Assembly (NCBI RefSeq): GCF_900100195.1
Contig: NZ_FNES01000015.1
Coordinates: 37,434 to 101,433, forward strand
Direction: 5' to 3'
DNA length: 64,000 nt
Origin: Billgrantia gudaonensis
GTDB lineage: Bacteria > Pseudomonadota > Gammaproteobacteria > Pseudomonadales > Halomonadaceae
Position 1 is the stretch's first letter. Every line of letters starts with the position of its first letter. A model generated the notes under the pieces. That model saw only the letters and a list, made by a program, of their open reading frames with translations. It ran no database searches and had not been told where the DNA came from. Below are positions 63,625-64,000 of this stretch, piece after piece. A program made the translations under genes and the position numbers.

Positions 63625-63641
63625 AGCTCTATCTCTGATTA

Positions 63642-63700
63642 GCTTAACTGTTCAGCATTTTTTCGCCGTGCGAAGCATGGCGGATAAATGCCTGTTGGAC
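63642..63700. other. Integron attC site (59 bp)
   Basis: GCTTAAC (63642-63648) and GTTGGAC (63694-63700), the latter an exact GTTRRRY core, lie 59 bases apart. CAGCATTT and AAATGCCTG pair with one extra base on one arm, and CGCC/GGCG close the stem. The size equals that of the site at 63206-63264. Confidence 0.75.
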
Positions 63701-64000
63701 TAAGCCGCCCGTCAGGCTACGACGCCGCTTCTATAGGGTTTTGTATTGGCCGGAGCGTGACCGGAGGCATCCGGTCGCGAGGGTACGGACCTGTGATGCC
63801 GCGTCCGGGCCGTGAGATTGGCCATGTTTTCACCCCTTTCCGAACCCAATTCAACCCAACCTAGCGCGTCTATGGGGCAAAATCCATCCGCGGAACGAGC
63901 GCCACCGCGGCCCGCAAGCGAGCCGGTTCGCCGAGTCCGTTGTGTGGGGGTGGCGTTAGGTCATGTTCGATACCGTTGCGTCCTGTGGTTGTCGAGTCGG
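63701..64000. other. Gene-free right edge, probably inside the cassette array
   Basis: No credible coding frame is visible here. A further core-like GTTAGGT (63955-63961) and ACCCAAC (63854-63860) lie 108 bases apart and could be another attC, but inner pairing is not convincing. The first half is GC-rich with short inverted segments (GGCCGGAGC, CCGGTCGCG). An integron integrase would be expected farther right. Confidence 0.35.

Noticed and set aside
63854..63961. A fourth attC at the right edge
   Set aside because: Core-like ACCCAAC and GTTAGGT are present, but the 108-base interior does not fold into matching arms by eye and no cassette gene adjoins it.

Overview
The window is high-GC proteobacterial DNA with densely packed genes and AT-rich promoters. 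The gene families present (TRAP and tripartite tricarboxylate transporters, a ben/cat operon, pobA/pobR, many LysR regulators, small Halomonas-like DUF proteins) suggest a gammaproteobacterium of the Halomonadaceae type. That assignment is an inference from gene content; no rRNA or other phylogenetic marker is present.

Positions 1-29300 are mostly chromosomal housekeeping and accessory genes. They include an MFS carrier, a stress coiled-coil protein, a DUF1835 protein, a GNAT acetyltransferase, a class D beta-lactamase and a metallophosphoesterase/SDR/EamA/TetR block with a clear TetR operator. A possible N-carbamoyl compound or pyrimidine-related cluster follows (deaminase, YfcC carrier, DUF1028, carbamoylase, GntR regulator), with a perfect 22-bp palindrome ahead of the carrier. 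After it come GFA, DUF3820, DUF427/LysR and MFS genes, a decayed second DUF3820 copy, a nitroreductase, an M42 peptidase, ArfB, an unusual proline-racemase-like protein with an MDR oxidoreductase, CorA, UspA, AroQ and IlvE.

Positions 29500-52300 form an aromatic catabolism island. PobA with divergent PobR converts 4-hydroxybenzoate to protocatechuate. A single minus-strand run catB-catC-catA-benA-benB-benC-benD-benE, with divergent catR and a BenM/CatM-type ATAC-N7-GTAT site, takes benzoate through catechol to muconolactone and its product, and ends in an intrinsic terminator. mdlC (benzoylformate decarboxylase) and an aldehyde dehydrogenase can feed benzoylformate into benzoate. A complete TRAP system and a second, orphan TRAP binding protein probably import aromatic acids. 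A precisely spaced 38-bp motif is shared by the regions upstream of pobA, the TRAP operon and the aldehyde dehydrogenase, and suggests a common regulator linking these units.

Positions 52287-57840 carry a class V aminotransferase-like enzyme with a complete TctABC transporter and its LysR regulator. This block sits between two identical 97-bp direct repeats that duplicate the 3' end of the preceding lysR gene, so it looks like an inserted or duplicated module.

Positions 58600-64000 are AT-richer, and all genes there lie on the minus strand. The right part reads as an integron cassette array: several attC sites (59, 59 and 99 bp) separate short genes, stop codons overlap the R'' core and start codons are embedded in GTTATGC R' cores. 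YdeI-like, cupin, OsmC and hydrolase-LuxR genes and an IS3-family remnant lie to its left. No integron integrase is in the window; if present it should lie past the right edge.
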